NCBI RefSeq assembly: GCF_014534655.1
Contig: NZ_JACVVD010000010.1
Location: forward strand, 62,001 to 126,000
Length of the DNA stretch: 64,000 nt
Direction of reading: 5' to 3'
DNA from: Paenibacillus sedimenti
GTDB lineage: Bacteria; Bacillota; Bacilli; Paenibacillales; NBRC-103111
The translations under genes were made by a program, and so were the position numbers. The notes under the pieces were generated by a model that saw only the letters and a list, made by a program, of their open reading frames with translations, was not told the origin of the DNA and did no database searches. The stretch's first letter is position 1. Every line of letters begins with the position of its first letter. Below, piece by piece: positions 1-7,507 of this stretch.

Positions 1-44
1 ATAAAGCCCACGATTAAACCGATTAATATCCCATCATAAACCAT
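1..44 (-). CDS. N-terminus of a small membrane protein (partial)
   Basis: Only the first 14 codons are present, because the gene runs off the left edge of the window. Reading leftward from an ATG at 44, the peptide is MVYDGILIGLIVGF, a hydrophobic start typical of a membrane-anchored or small integral membrane protein. The sequence AAGGAGTTC at 59-51 lies about 6-7 nt upstream of the ATG, which supports the start. I cannot name the family from so short a piece. It is divergent from the hprK-like gene. Confidence 0.45.
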   Translation of the reverse strand, partial: MVYDGILIGLIVGF

Positions 45-242
45 CAAAATGAACTCCTTCGCTGCTTCTTCACCCCATGAGAATATTGCCAACATTTGTA
101 ATTTATCTTATGAAAATTATAAATCTTCTTCTATCAGACGTCAACATTTTTCACTTATTTATACCAATTTGTAATAGCATCCATCAAGGGGCGACAGGAT
201 GACTGAAGATTCATTAGGTTTAAGCGTTTTCAGGGAGGATTT

Positions 243-299
243 ATGCCACCTATTAGCGAATCTATGAATCATGTTTGTTCAAGGAGGAACGATTGGTGA
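243..299 (+). CDS. 18-codon leader ORF coupled to the hprK-like gene
   Basis: An ATG at 243 is preceded by a strong ribosome binding site, AGGGAGGAT at 232-240. The ORF encodes MPPISESMNHVCSRRNDW and stops with TGA at 297-299. That stop overlaps the GTG start of the next gene (296-298) as GTGA, and the downstream gene's own Shine-Dalgarno (281-287) lies inside the ORF. This arrangement is typical of translational coupling. Whether the peptide itself does anything is unknown. It could equally be a small upstream ORF used only to deliver ribosomes to the downstream start. Confidence 0.5.
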   Translation: MPPISESMNHVCSRRNDW

Positions 300-1210
300 A
301 GCCTGTCACAGTCAAAGATTTAGTAGATCGCTTCTCGCTGGAAGTGCTTGCCGGACACTCGGAATTGCACCGCACCGTTACCAAAACAAGAGCGCATCGC
401 CCCGGTCTGGAATTTGTCGGCTATTTCGAATATTTTCCGCAAGAACACGTACAGCTATTGGGTACGAAAGAAATTACTTATCTGCATAAGCTTAGTGAGC
501 ATGAAAGAAATCACCACATCGGCAATATTGTCAAATATCACCCGCCTTGTTTTGTCGTGACGAGAAACCAGGAGGGCTTGAAATATTTAACGAAATACTG
601 CGAGGAGGAAAAAATCCCGCTCTTGCGCACATCTTCTCCAACGACAAAGTTTCAGGAGCTGGTCGACAGTTATTTGAGCAAATCGCTTGCTCCGGAAATC
701 GCTGTTCACGGCGTTTGCGTTAACGTGTCTGGGATCGGCATTCTGCTGCGCGGCAAATCCGGCGTAGGCAAAAGCGAAACCGCGCACACTTTAATTCGCC
801 GGGGGCACCGGCTCGTCGCTGACGACATCGTTGTCCTTAAGAAAATCAGCCCGGAGACGATTCTCGGTACGCATAACGGAAAGACGAAAGAATTTCTGGC
901 ATTGCGCAGCATCGGACTGATCAATGTGTCGCGTCTATACGGGAGAAAAGCGTTCCAGGACGAAACTCGCGTCGTGCTCGATATTGAGTTGACCAAATGG
1001 CAGGAAGATGCGCTCAACAACGATTTGGAGCTGGAACCCAAATTCACGGAATATATGGATATCCGGATTCCCCATATCGAAATCCAGCTGCAGCCGGGCC
1101 GAGATGTGGCCGGGCTTGTCGAGGCGGCCGCCAACAGCTGGTATTTGCGCCAGCAGGGCTATAGCGCTGCAGAGGAATTCATGCAGCGTTTGCAAAGCGG
1201 GATGGATTAA
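296..1210 (+). CDS. hprK: HPr kinase/phosphorylase-like protein (divergent paralogue)
   Basis: HprK phosphorylates and dephosphorylates HPr on Ser46 and so feeds CcpA-mediated carbon repression. The 304-aa product has the family's usual length. The catalytic core is clear: VHGV with His138, P-loop GKSGVGKSE at 153-161, then HRLVADD with Asp176/Asp177, and a C-terminal QPGRD...EAAAN block. The GTG at 296 is chosen because AAGGAGG (281-287) is 8 nt upstream, whereas an earlier in-frame TTG at 275 has no such site. Oddities: the family signature after the P-loop is weak (LALRSIGLINV, where the classical proteins have an E-x-R-G-x-G pattern), and the loop that normally carries the conserved Arg (DR-V/L-G type) reads NNDLELEP. 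The usual lgt/ppaX neighbours are absent. I therefore infer a paralogue, possibly with altered activity. Paralogy rests on recalled sequences and synteny and was not tested by search. Confidence 0.85.
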   Translation: MKPVTVKDLVDRFSLEVLAGHSELHRTVTKTRAHRPGLEFVGYFEYFPQEHVQLLGTKEITYLHKLSEHERNHHIGNIVKYHPPCFVVTRNQEGLKYLTKYCEEEKIPLLRTSSPTTKFQELVDSYLSKSLAPEIAVHGVCVNVSGIGILLRGKSGVGKSETAHTLIRRGHRLVADDIVVLKKISPETILGTHNGKTKEFLALRSIGLINVSRLYGRKAFQDETRVVLDIELTKWQEDALNNDLELEPKFTEYMDIRIPHIEIQLQPGRDVAGLVEAAANSWYLRQQGYSAAEEFMQRLQSGMD

Positions 1211-1347
1211 TCTCCCGCCTTATTCCGAACAGTTCGATTTATTCATTAAGGATTATTCGCGAGAGAGCGTTCTGTTGCTTCCTTAACTTCATACCGCCTT
1301 AAAACCGCCTCCATTGCCGAAAGTTGTTGGTGGAGGTGTATCACATC

Positions 1348-2298
1348 ATGAACAAAAAATTACGAATCACAATACTGGCGATCACCATAGTGTTGCTGCT
1401 ATTCGGCGGATGGACAGCCTATGCGTCAACCTCAGCAAGCTCCCAGGTTTCAACGGCGGTCAAGGGAACATTCAAATCCGTTGATTCCGCGGGCAATAAG
1501 GTGACCGTAACAACAGACAGCGGCGATCAAACGATCCCGTTAGCCAAATCGGTATGGGTATACCGCAACGAGCAAAAGGCGCAGCTGTCCGACTTAAAAG
1601 CAGGCGATAACATTGAATTGATACTGAATAACAAGCAGCAAGCCGCTTACGTCAAAGCCTTGTCGGAGGACGGTACTGTTCCGGAAACGCAGCAGCCAGC
1701 CCAAGTATCACCTGCGCCTTCCAGTGGAGATGAAGCCTCTACGGGAACTGTGCCGACAGCACCAGCGGGATCTGCTCCGGCTGCAAGCAACCCGCCTCAA
1801 GCACCTGCTCCTCAGGCGAATGAGGTTTATCCCGGCTTGGACGGCATCGACCTGAAAATCGATGGCAAGCATTTCAAGCTGCATATTAAGCAAGAACCCG
1901 GCAGCAATGGCGGCAAGTATTATGACCTTCATATGAAGCCGGAAGGAGCCGGAATGGTTCACTTAAAAGGCGATGAGGCCGCTGCATGGATCCAGCAACT
2001 TCTTGCCTCTGTTGACCTGAAATCTTTAAACGCCGAGCAGCAGCTCCTGAAGGAGCTAGCCGATCATTATGACCTCGATGCGAGCAAGCTGAACATCCAA
2101 ATGAAATCCGAATGGAAACAAACTGCAGCCTATTCCAAGCATGATGATGACGACGATGATGACGATGACAAGGATGAGGATAGAGACGATTCTCAAGAGA
2201 GAGAACGCAAAGACCGCGATAAAAAAGACGAAAAGACAGAGAAGCACGAAAATAATAAAAAGAACGACAAAGAGCGTGGCAACAAACACGATGATTAA
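1348..2298 (+). CDS. secreted or membrane-anchored protein with acidic, poly-Asp C-terminus
   Basis: Of 316 aa, residues 1-30 form a signal peptide or anchor (KK, hydrophobic stretch, then AYAS, with no lipobox Cys). A beta-rich segment follows (about 40-100, FKSVDSAGNKVTVTT...), resembling DUF5666-like domains. Next is a Pro/Ala/Ser linker and a helical region near 150-250. The last ~50 residues are low complexity: nine consecutive Asp, then mixed Asp/Glu/Arg/Lys. The ATG at 1348 has GGAGGTG at 1332-1338, which favours it over an in-frame TTG at 1324. It stands alone between the hprK-like gene and a convergent PBP gene. The acidic tail suggests binding of divalent cations or cationic polymers at the cell surface, but that is inference and I do not recognise the family. 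Confidence 0.75.
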   Translation: MNKKLRITILAITIVLLLFGGWTAYASTSASSQVSTAVKGTFKSVDSAGNKVTVTTDSGDQTIPLAKSVWVYRNEQKAQLSDLKAGDNIELILNNKQQAAYVKALSEDGTVPETQQPAQVSPAPSSGDEASTGTVPTAPAGSAPAASNPPQAPAPQANEVYPGLDGIDLKIDGKHFKLHIKQEPGSNGGKYYDLHMKPEGAGMVHLKGDEAAAWIQQLLASVDLKSLNAEQQLLKELADHYDLDASKLNIQMKSEWKQTAAYSKHDDDDDDDDDKDEDRDDSQERERKDRDKKDEKTEKHENNKKNDKERGNKHDD

Positions 2299-2389
2299 GG
2301 AAGAAAATTACCGCTGAGATAAAAACAAACTACATTTCATGCTGTTAATATTGATCAAATAGCCTCATTCTTCCACTTACCTGCAGATT

Positions 2390-2452
2390 GTGCCGTTAAT
2401 TAAGCATAAAATATGGAAAATTGCCCTAATGGCTAAATTAACGGCACTTTTT
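2390..2452 (+). terminator. long-loop inverted repeat with T-run
   Basis: GTGCCGTTAATT at 2390-2401 and AATTAACGGCAC at 2436-2447 are perfect 12-bp inverted arms around a 34-nt spacer, followed by TTTTT on the plus strand. It lies ~90 nt after the acidic-protein stop and could terminate that transcript. The 3' end, GGCACTTTTTGC (2443-2454), recurs exactly at 2495-2506. This suggests that the segment belongs to an intergenic repeat rather than a plain terminator. The rest of 2299-2565 shows no credible ORF. Confidence 0.4.
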
Positions 2453-2564
2453 GCATTTTATTCATCTCTTTAGCCCATATACGGTAAAAAAACAGGCACT
2501 TTTTGCTAGAAAAATGTTTCATGGGGACTGACAAATCTTAAAAAGGGCACACCTAGAAGATATT

Positions 2565-2605
2565 AAAAAAGCCGATCACATCCATTGGGGATGTGATCGG
2601 CTTTT
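2565..2605. terminator. bidirectional rho-independent terminator
   Basis: There is a perfect 13-bp stem, GCCGATCACATCC (2571-2583) with GGATGTGATCGGC (2589-2601), and a 5-nt loop. It is flanked by AAAAAA on the left and TTTT on the right, so it can act on both strands. It sits between the convergent acidic-protein gene and the PBP gene. Confidence 0.85.
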
Positions 2606-2640
2606 ACATATTTTACCAATCATAATTTTCATATTTATTT

Positions 2641-4623
2641 CTAATCATCATCTTTTTTCCCTTTGTTGTGCCATTTTTTCTTCTCGTCCTTTGTAGTCTG
2701 TTGATAATAGGAATCTGCAGATGGCGTTGTCACCTGCATCTCTTTCATAATGGGCATTTCAAAAGGGACAACAGGTGCCCTCGCCAGCGCGCGAGTCATA
2801 ATCTCTCTGAATAGGACCGCCGGCACCGCTCCGCCGGATGTGGTCAAATAATGATTACGATCCGTTCGGTCGTAACCCACCCATATCGCTGCCGTTAGCT
2901 CTGGCGTGTAGCCTACGAACCAAGCATCCTTAGCACTACTGGTGCTAATTCCTTTGAATTCGTCCGTGGCCGGCAATTGTGTCGTCCCGGATTTTCCCGC
3001 TACCGGGCGGTTCATCGCCGCATTCTTACCCGTTCCGCTTGTTACCGCCTGCTGCAGCATACCTGTCATGGCATAGGCCGTCTCCGGCTTCATGACCTGC
3101 ACACCTTTGGGGTTCGCTTGAATGAGCACATGACCGTCTCCGGTTTCGATTTTGGTAATCGTATGCGCTTGATGCAGAACCCCCTTGGCGGCAAAGGCAC
3201 TGAACGCTTGCGCCATTTGGAGAGGCGATACCCCCTCTGATAGCCCTCCAAGCGCAATACCTAACTGACGGTCCTTGGCAGGCAGTTCAATCCCTAAGGA
3301 TTGAACGAATTTGAGCCCGCTGTCGATACCCATCTCATGAAGCAGCCAGACAGCCGGTATGTTCCATGATGAAGTAACCGCCTCTTGCATCGTTACCATC
3401 CCCCGTGACTGATGATCCCAGTCCGCCGGCTTATAGCCGCCGATGTCGAGCGGACCATCGTAAAGAACCGATGATGGGGTGTAGCCTTTTTCGAGTGCCG
3501 GACCGTAAACAACGATCGGTTTGAACGCGGAGCCCGGCTGCCTCCGCAGCTGCGTTGCACGGCTAAAACCGCGAAAAACGCCATCACCGCGCCCTCCGGC
3601 AAGTGCACGAATGCCGCCCGTTTGCTGATCCAGGATGACCGCGCCGCTCTGAATGAGTTGATCCGGCTTGCTTTCCGGAAAAAAGCCATCCTTGCCATAA
3701 ACGTCCATAACCGCCTGCTGCACCACAGGGTCCAGCTCCGTTGTAATCCGCAAGCCGCCTGTTAATATCTGCTCTTCCGTAAAACCATACACTTGAACGG
3801 CTTCGCTGATGACCGCGTCAACGTACGCCGGGTAACGCCCCTTCAGGTCATCCTCTTTGCCTGTTTTGACGACGCCTAGTGGAGTAGCTTTCGCTTTTTC
3901 GTAATCCTGCTGCGTGATCTTCCCTTCATTACGCATCAGCAAAAGGACCGTATTTCTTCGTTCAAGCGCCTGAGCCTCGTCTTGGAATGGGGAATACCGG
4001 CTGGGCGCTTTAGGAAGTGCGGCAAGGACCGCCGCCTCCGGCAAGGTTAAGTCCTGCACATTTTTGCTGAAATACGTTTTTGCCGCCCCCTGGACGCCCC
4101 AGCTTCCCTCCCCGAAATAGATGCTGTTCAAGTACATTTCCAGAATTTCATTCTTGCTGTAAGTCATATCGATTTTTATCGCAAAGGCAGCTTCTCTTAG
4201 TTTACGGCCCAACGTTTTTTCTGCATTCAAGAACAAGTTTCGTGCCAGTTGCTGCGTAATCGTGCTTGCTCCCTCTGAGTAACCGCCCCGGATCACATCA
4301 CGCATTACTGCGCGGAGAATGGACTTCAGATCGATGCCCGGGTGCTCGAAAAATCTTCGATCTTCTACCGCCACGACGGCATCCGTCAACGCTTTGGGCA
4401 TTTGCGGCAGCTGCACGGGATCAATCTTGGATGCGGATAACTGCGATGCCGGTTTACCGTATTTATCCAACACGAGAGTTGCCTCGGGAAGCGGCTGGTT
4501 AAGTTTGGAAATGTCCAATCCTCGAATGTACATGTAACTTACCAAACATAATGCGACACCCCCTGCCAGCGTCACTCCAATTAGAATCTTCCATATGCGC
4601 TTTTTCCAAATTGTCTTGCTCAT
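2641..4623 (-). CDS. class A penicillin-binding protein (bifunctional transglycosylase/transpeptidase)
   Basis: This 660-aa protein polymerises and cross-links peptidoglycan outside the membrane. Residues 11-33 form a single N-terminal membrane anchor. The GT51 transglycosylase domain covers about 45-245, with catalytic Glu87 in VEDRRFFEHPGID and the downstream motifs GGYSEGASTITQQLARN and IYFGEG. The transpeptidase domain has all three motifs: SAFK (Ser365-Lys368), SWN (Ser419-Asn421) and KSGT (544-547). The C-terminus is a Lys/Asp-rich tail. The ATG at 4623 is preceded by AGGAGG. Length and layout match the PBP2c/PBP2d/PBP4 group of Bacillus, which includes sporulation-related enzymes. I cannot say which orthologue it is. 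Confidence 0.95.
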   Translation of the reverse strand: MSKTIWKKRIWKILIGVTLAGGVALCLVSYMYIRGLDISKLNQPLPEATLVLDKYGKPASQLSASKIDPVQLPQMPKALTDAVVAVEDRRFFEHPGIDLKSILRAVMRDVIRGGYSEGASTITQQLARNLFLNAEKTLGRKLREAAFAIKIDMTYSKNEILEMYLNSIYFGEGSWGVQGAAKTYFSKNVQDLTLPEAAVLAALPKAPSRYSPFQDEAQALERRNTVLLLMRNEGKITQQDYEKAKATPLGVVKTGKEDDLKGRYPAYVDAVISEAVQVYGFTEEQILTGGLRITTELDPVVQQAVMDVYGKDGFFPESKPDQLIQSGAVILDQQTGGIRALAGGRGDGVFRGFSRATQLRRQPGSAFKPIVVYGPALEKGYTPSSVLYDGPLDIGGYKPADWDHQSRGMVTMQEAVTSSWNIPAVWLLHEMGIDSGLKFVQSLGIELPAKDRQLGIALGGLSEGVSPLQMAQAFSAFAAKGVLHQAHTITKIETGDGHVLIQANPKGVQVMKPETAYAMTGMLQQAVTSGTGKNAAMNRPVAGKSGTTQLPATDEFKGISTSSAKDAWFVGYTPELTAAIWVGYDRTDRNHYLTTSGGAVPAVLFREIMTRALARAPVVPFEMPIMKEMQVTTPSADSYYQQTTKDEKKKWHNKGKKDDD

Positions 4624-4715
4624 CGTACCTTCCTCCTATCGCTTATAAGTATTCGCAGCGTTTATGAAGTAAGCGACGCTCAGGAGGATGGTATTTATAG
4701 CAAATTCATTTTAGC

Positions 4716-4874
4716 TTAGAAACCGATAAGAGCAAAAAGGCCGGACAGGAAGGTTCTAGGTTTTCGCGGAAACGACCGCGACCATTTCCAGGCATCCCGG
4801 TCAATTTCTTTGAGTTCTTGATTGTGTTGAAGTATTTTCTCCTCGAGAAAATAAGGGTGATTCGGCATCCTCAT
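4716..4874 (-). CDS. 52-aa conserved-looking small protein
   Basis: A small ORF missing from ordinary length cut-offs. The ATG at 4874 follows AAAAAAGGAGTGT, a good ribosome binding site. The product begins MRMPNHPYFLEEKILQHNQE and ends in a Trp/Arg/Pro-rich then hydrophobic tail (FLSGLFALIGF). The first half is predicted helical and charged. Small soluble proteins that start with a His/Pro/Tyr motif followed by a helix ending near KEAWKW are, as I recall, common and uncharacterised in bacilli and paenibacilli. It lies 92 nt upstream of the PBP start and on the same strand. No function is assigned. Confidence 0.55.
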   Translation of the reverse strand: MRMPNHPYFLEEKILQHNQELKEIDRDAWKWSRSFPRKPRTFLSGLFALIGF

Positions 4875-4942
4875 ACACTCCTTTTTTAATCATTCGTTGA
4901 TCAATGACCTCATTGTATAAAAAAAAGTATGACAGCTAGGTG

Positions 4943-5854
4943 TCATACTTCTTCGTAACGTTTTAACATTTTTGCAATTTTATTTTGAATCAGCTGCCTG
5001 AGTGTGGGCGGCTCCAGCACCTCCACATCTTCCCCAAAGCTTAAAATGGATGTCACTAACCAATCTTCGTCAGAGGGGTTAATGACCCTTATCGTTAGAC
5101 TCCCGTCTTCATTAAACCTTTTATCTTCAGCGTAAAAGTAATCCAGCGCCCTTGCCATAGAGCCCGTCGTAAAGTGAAGAACGGCATCGTCCATTTTTCT
5201 CTGTCCATTATTCGCAACCGAAAGATCGCTTGGAGGCGTCGTGTGGTGCCGGTAAAAGATTTCCGGTAAAGCAGTCAGTCCCGTCATTCTAGAAAGCTTA
5301 AACATCCGATAATCCTGACGAGCTCTGCAGTACCCATGCAGAAACCAGGCATAATATTTAAACAGCAAACTGACCGGCTCAACCGTTCGAAGACTCCTCT
5401 CATCTTTCCCATTCATGTAATCGAATCTTACGACATGGCGAGAACTGATCGCTGACCGAAGCGTATACAAATCATCGTTGTTGGCCCGCCAACTGCCCAG
5501 GTCCATCGTCAAGCTCGGTGAATTCGTGTCGCTTTGGATCGTCTGAAGCCTATGAATGGTTTCCGTCGTTTTGTCATCCTTGAATACAGTCGCCGTACTG
5601 TGAAGCAACGTGATTAACGACTCAATGTCGTTAGAACCGAGCAAGCTTTTATCCATCTTATATTCTTTGATGATACCATAACCGCCATTGACGCCTTGAT
5701 AAGATACGACGGGAATGCCGGCCGCACATATGGCCTCGATATCGCGGTAAATCGTTCGTTGCGAAACCTGATACTTCTCCGCCAGCTCTGATGCAGACAG
5801 GACCTCGTGATTCAACAAAGCGTAAGTAATGGAAATTAGCCGTTCCAGTTTCAT
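4943..5854 (-). CDS. YafY/DeoR-type HTH and WYL-domain transcriptional regulator
   Basis: The product (303 aa from the chosen start) has an N-terminal winged helix (about 1-60; SASELAEKYQVSQRTIYRDIEAI is the recognition region). This is followed by a GGYGI turn typical of HTH_11 regulators and a WYL domain (about 130-215, RFDYMNGKDE... and KYYAWFLHGYCRARQDYRMFKLSRM). A C-terminal WCX-like extension completes it. WYL domains are ligand-sensing modules. An upstream ATG at 5866 is in frame, but GGTGA spaced 5 nt before the ATG at 5854 favours the shorter form. The aldo/keto reductase gene upstream is on the same strand, 170 nt away, and could be its target, though nothing in the sequence proves this. 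Confidence 0.85.
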   Translation of the reverse strand: MKLERLISITYALLNHEVLSASELAEKYQVSQRTIYRDIEAICAAGIPVVSYQGVNGGYGIIKEYKMDKSLLGSNDIESLITLLHSTATVFKDDKTTETIHRLQTIQSDTNSPSLTMDLGSWRANNDDLYTLRSAISSRHVVRFDYMNGKDERSLRTVEPVSLLFKYYAWFLHGYCRARQDYRMFKLSRMTGLTALPEIFYRHHTTPPSDLSVANNGQRKMDDAVLHFTTGSMARALDYFYAEDKRFNEDGSLTIRVINPSDEDWLVTSILSFGEDVEVLEPPTLRQLIQNKIAKMLKRYEEV

Positions 5855-6026
5855 TGTCATCACCATTTATCAAAAAGTGTGAAACCCATCATGCGAACAT
5901 ACGTTCATTCCATTATAACACACTTACAACGACGAAAAAGCCCCAATAGCCAACTATAATTTCGTGGGCCTTGAAGCTTTTGAAAAAGTCGTTCATCCAA
6001 TCCTTAGATGAGATACGTTTTAAATG

Positions 6027-6905
6027 TTATGCAATCGATGTCGGTGCGCCGAATATCGTCGTATACCCGCTAATTGAACTCAGGATGCGCTCTGCTTCTT
6101 CATCGCTCATTAAGCCATATCGCTCCACAGCATCGACAATTTTGGGAAACAAATGAATATCCCCCGCGCTTGCAAAACCGCTTACCCCTGGAATAGACAG
6201 AACAAAATGCACGCAAGCGTCAATAATCTCCTGTTGGTCGAAAGGCTCATACCAGGTAGCGTGAGGACGGTTCTGCCCTTCTGCCCACGGAGCCTTGGCA
6301 ATCGCTTTGATTACACGTACGGCTGCCGATTGTTTGCCCGCCTCTTCCATTAGGGCATCGAATGACTCACGATACTCAGGCAATCCGTACATGTAATAGT
6401 TAAGAGGCAGCAGCACTGTGGCAAACGGAAATCGGCGAAGTGCTTCCAGATGGACGATAGGCGCCTGATGTCCATGGCCCGTAATGCCAATTTCTTTAAC
6501 AATCCCTTCGGCTTGTGCTTCTACAGCGGCTTCCAGAGCACCGCCTTTTTCCGTACAGCGGTCCAGTTCATCTAAGGAACCTACCGCATGCAATTGAAGG
6601 AGGTCAACTGAATCTACCCGCATACGCTCCAAGGAACGATAGATCTCTTCTTTCGCTTCCTCCTTGGAGCGTTGCCCCGTTTTCGTTGCTAAAAAAATGT
6701 CGTTGCGTACGCGGCTTATGATCGGCCCCATGCGCAACTCAGCATCCCCATAGCTTGCTGCCGTATCAAAATGATTAACGCCATGCTGCAAAGCGTAGGT
6801 AATGGATGTATCCGCTTCTTCCTGTGTGACGTTCCCTAGACTAGCGGCCCCGAACATAACGACAGAGCTCTCGTAACCCAAACGACCGATCGTTCTTTTC
6901 AGCAT
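6027..6905 (-). CDS. aldo/keto reductase family oxidoreductase
   Basis: This 292-aa NADPH-dependent (beta/alpha)8-barrel reductase acts on carbonyl substrates. The AKR tetrad is visible: Asp in HFDTAASYGDAE, Tyr in the same motif, Lys in FLATKTGQR and His in DLLQLHAVG. GITGHGH and the late SIPGVSGFASAGD region belong to the cofactor side. The ATG at 6905 follows AAGGAGGAG. It resembles the YhdN/Tas-like stand-alone AKRs, and the substrate cannot be inferred. It may be cotranscribed with the downstream WYL regulator. Confidence 0.88.
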   Translation of the reverse strand: MLKRTIGRLGYESSVVMFGAASLGNVTQEEADTSITYALQHGVNHFDTAASYGDAELRMGPIISRVRNDIFLATKTGQRSKEEAKEEIYRSLERMRVDSVDLLQLHAVGSLDELDRCTEKGGALEAAVEAQAEGIVKEIGITGHGHQAPIVHLEALRRFPFATVLLPLNYYMYGLPEYRESFDALMEEAGKQSAAVRVIKAIAKAPWAEGQNRPHATWYEPFDQQEIIDACVHFVLSIPGVSGFASAGDIHLFPKIVDAVERYGLMSDEEAERILSSISGYTTIFGAPTSIA

Positions 6906-7040
6906 GGGCGAAACTCCTCCTTAATAGTCATACAAAATCACGTTCATTATATCAGATCACTCTTTTTTGTGTAAGTGCTTACAAAAGGGTGAGTTAGCTA
7001 CAAGAAGGTAACTGCTGACGTCTATCGTCTTATTGATGAC

Positions 7041-7072
7041 AAGACCCCATCTGTAAAGTCAGACGGGGTCTT
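7041..7072 (-). terminator. hairpin after the carboxymuconolactone decarboxylase-like gene
   Basis: AAGACCCCATCTG (7041-7053) pairs with CAGACGGGGTCTT (7060-7072) with one mismatch. It lies about 20 nt past the stop at 7093. The T-run on the minus strand is poor, so it may act as a weak terminator or 3' stabiliser. Confidence 0.5.
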
Positions 7073-7092
7073 GGTGATTATATTCCGCAATA

Positions 7093-7479
7093 TTACTCTA
7101 ATGTAATTTCGCGCTCTTTAAACACTTTCATCGTAACGCCCACCGCATCGACTGCCTTCGGAAAGCCTGAATACGGAATCGTATGAATAATAGCTTCAAT
7201 GATTTCTTGCGGAGTAAGCCCGACATTGAGGGCGCCGTTAATATGAAAATCAAGCTGATTGGAAGCGCCTGTCGTAATTAACGCTGTAATCGTCATTAAG
7301 CTTCTTTGTTGTAAACTAAGCCCTGGGCGGGAATAAATCGTACCGAACGGGAATTCGACAATGAGATTGGCAATGTCGGGACTGAATTGCTTAACCCAGT
7401 TAATCGTCCCATTCATGATTTCTTCGTCGACCATTTTGCCTAATACTTCTATGCCTTTTTCATAGCTACTCGTTGCCAT
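7093..7479 (-). CDS. carboxymuconolactone decarboxylase-like protein
   Basis: The 128-aa protein has the all-helical CMD fold signature: LSLQQRSLMTITALIT, then HINGALNVGLTPQEIIEAIIHTIPYSGFPKAVDAV. The AhpD CxxC redox pair is absent, so it belongs to the gamma-carboxymuconolactone decarboxylase or YurZ type rather than the peroxidase type. GAAGGAGGTACAT precedes the ATG. It starts 28 nt after the ThDP enzyme and is probably cotranscribed with it, which suggests it acts on a product of that enzyme. The actual substrate is unknown, and small CMD proteins of this length often lack a demonstrated activity. Confidence 0.8.
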   Translation of the reverse strand: MATSSYEKGIEVLGKMVDEEIMNGTINWVKQFSPDIANLIVEFPFGTIYSRPGLSLQQRSLMTITALITTGASNQLDFHINGALNVGLTPQEIIEAIIHTIPYSGFPKAVDAVGVTMKVFKEREITLE

Positions 7480-7507
7480 ATGTACCTCCTTCGAACTACA
7501 TAAACTT

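Noticed and set aside
706..1134. Minus-strand ORF of 142 codons
   Set aside because: It is antisense to the hprK-like gene with low-complexity composition and no start signal.
1348..2298. Acidic protein as a lipoprotein
   Set aside because: There is no Cys at the end of the signal region.
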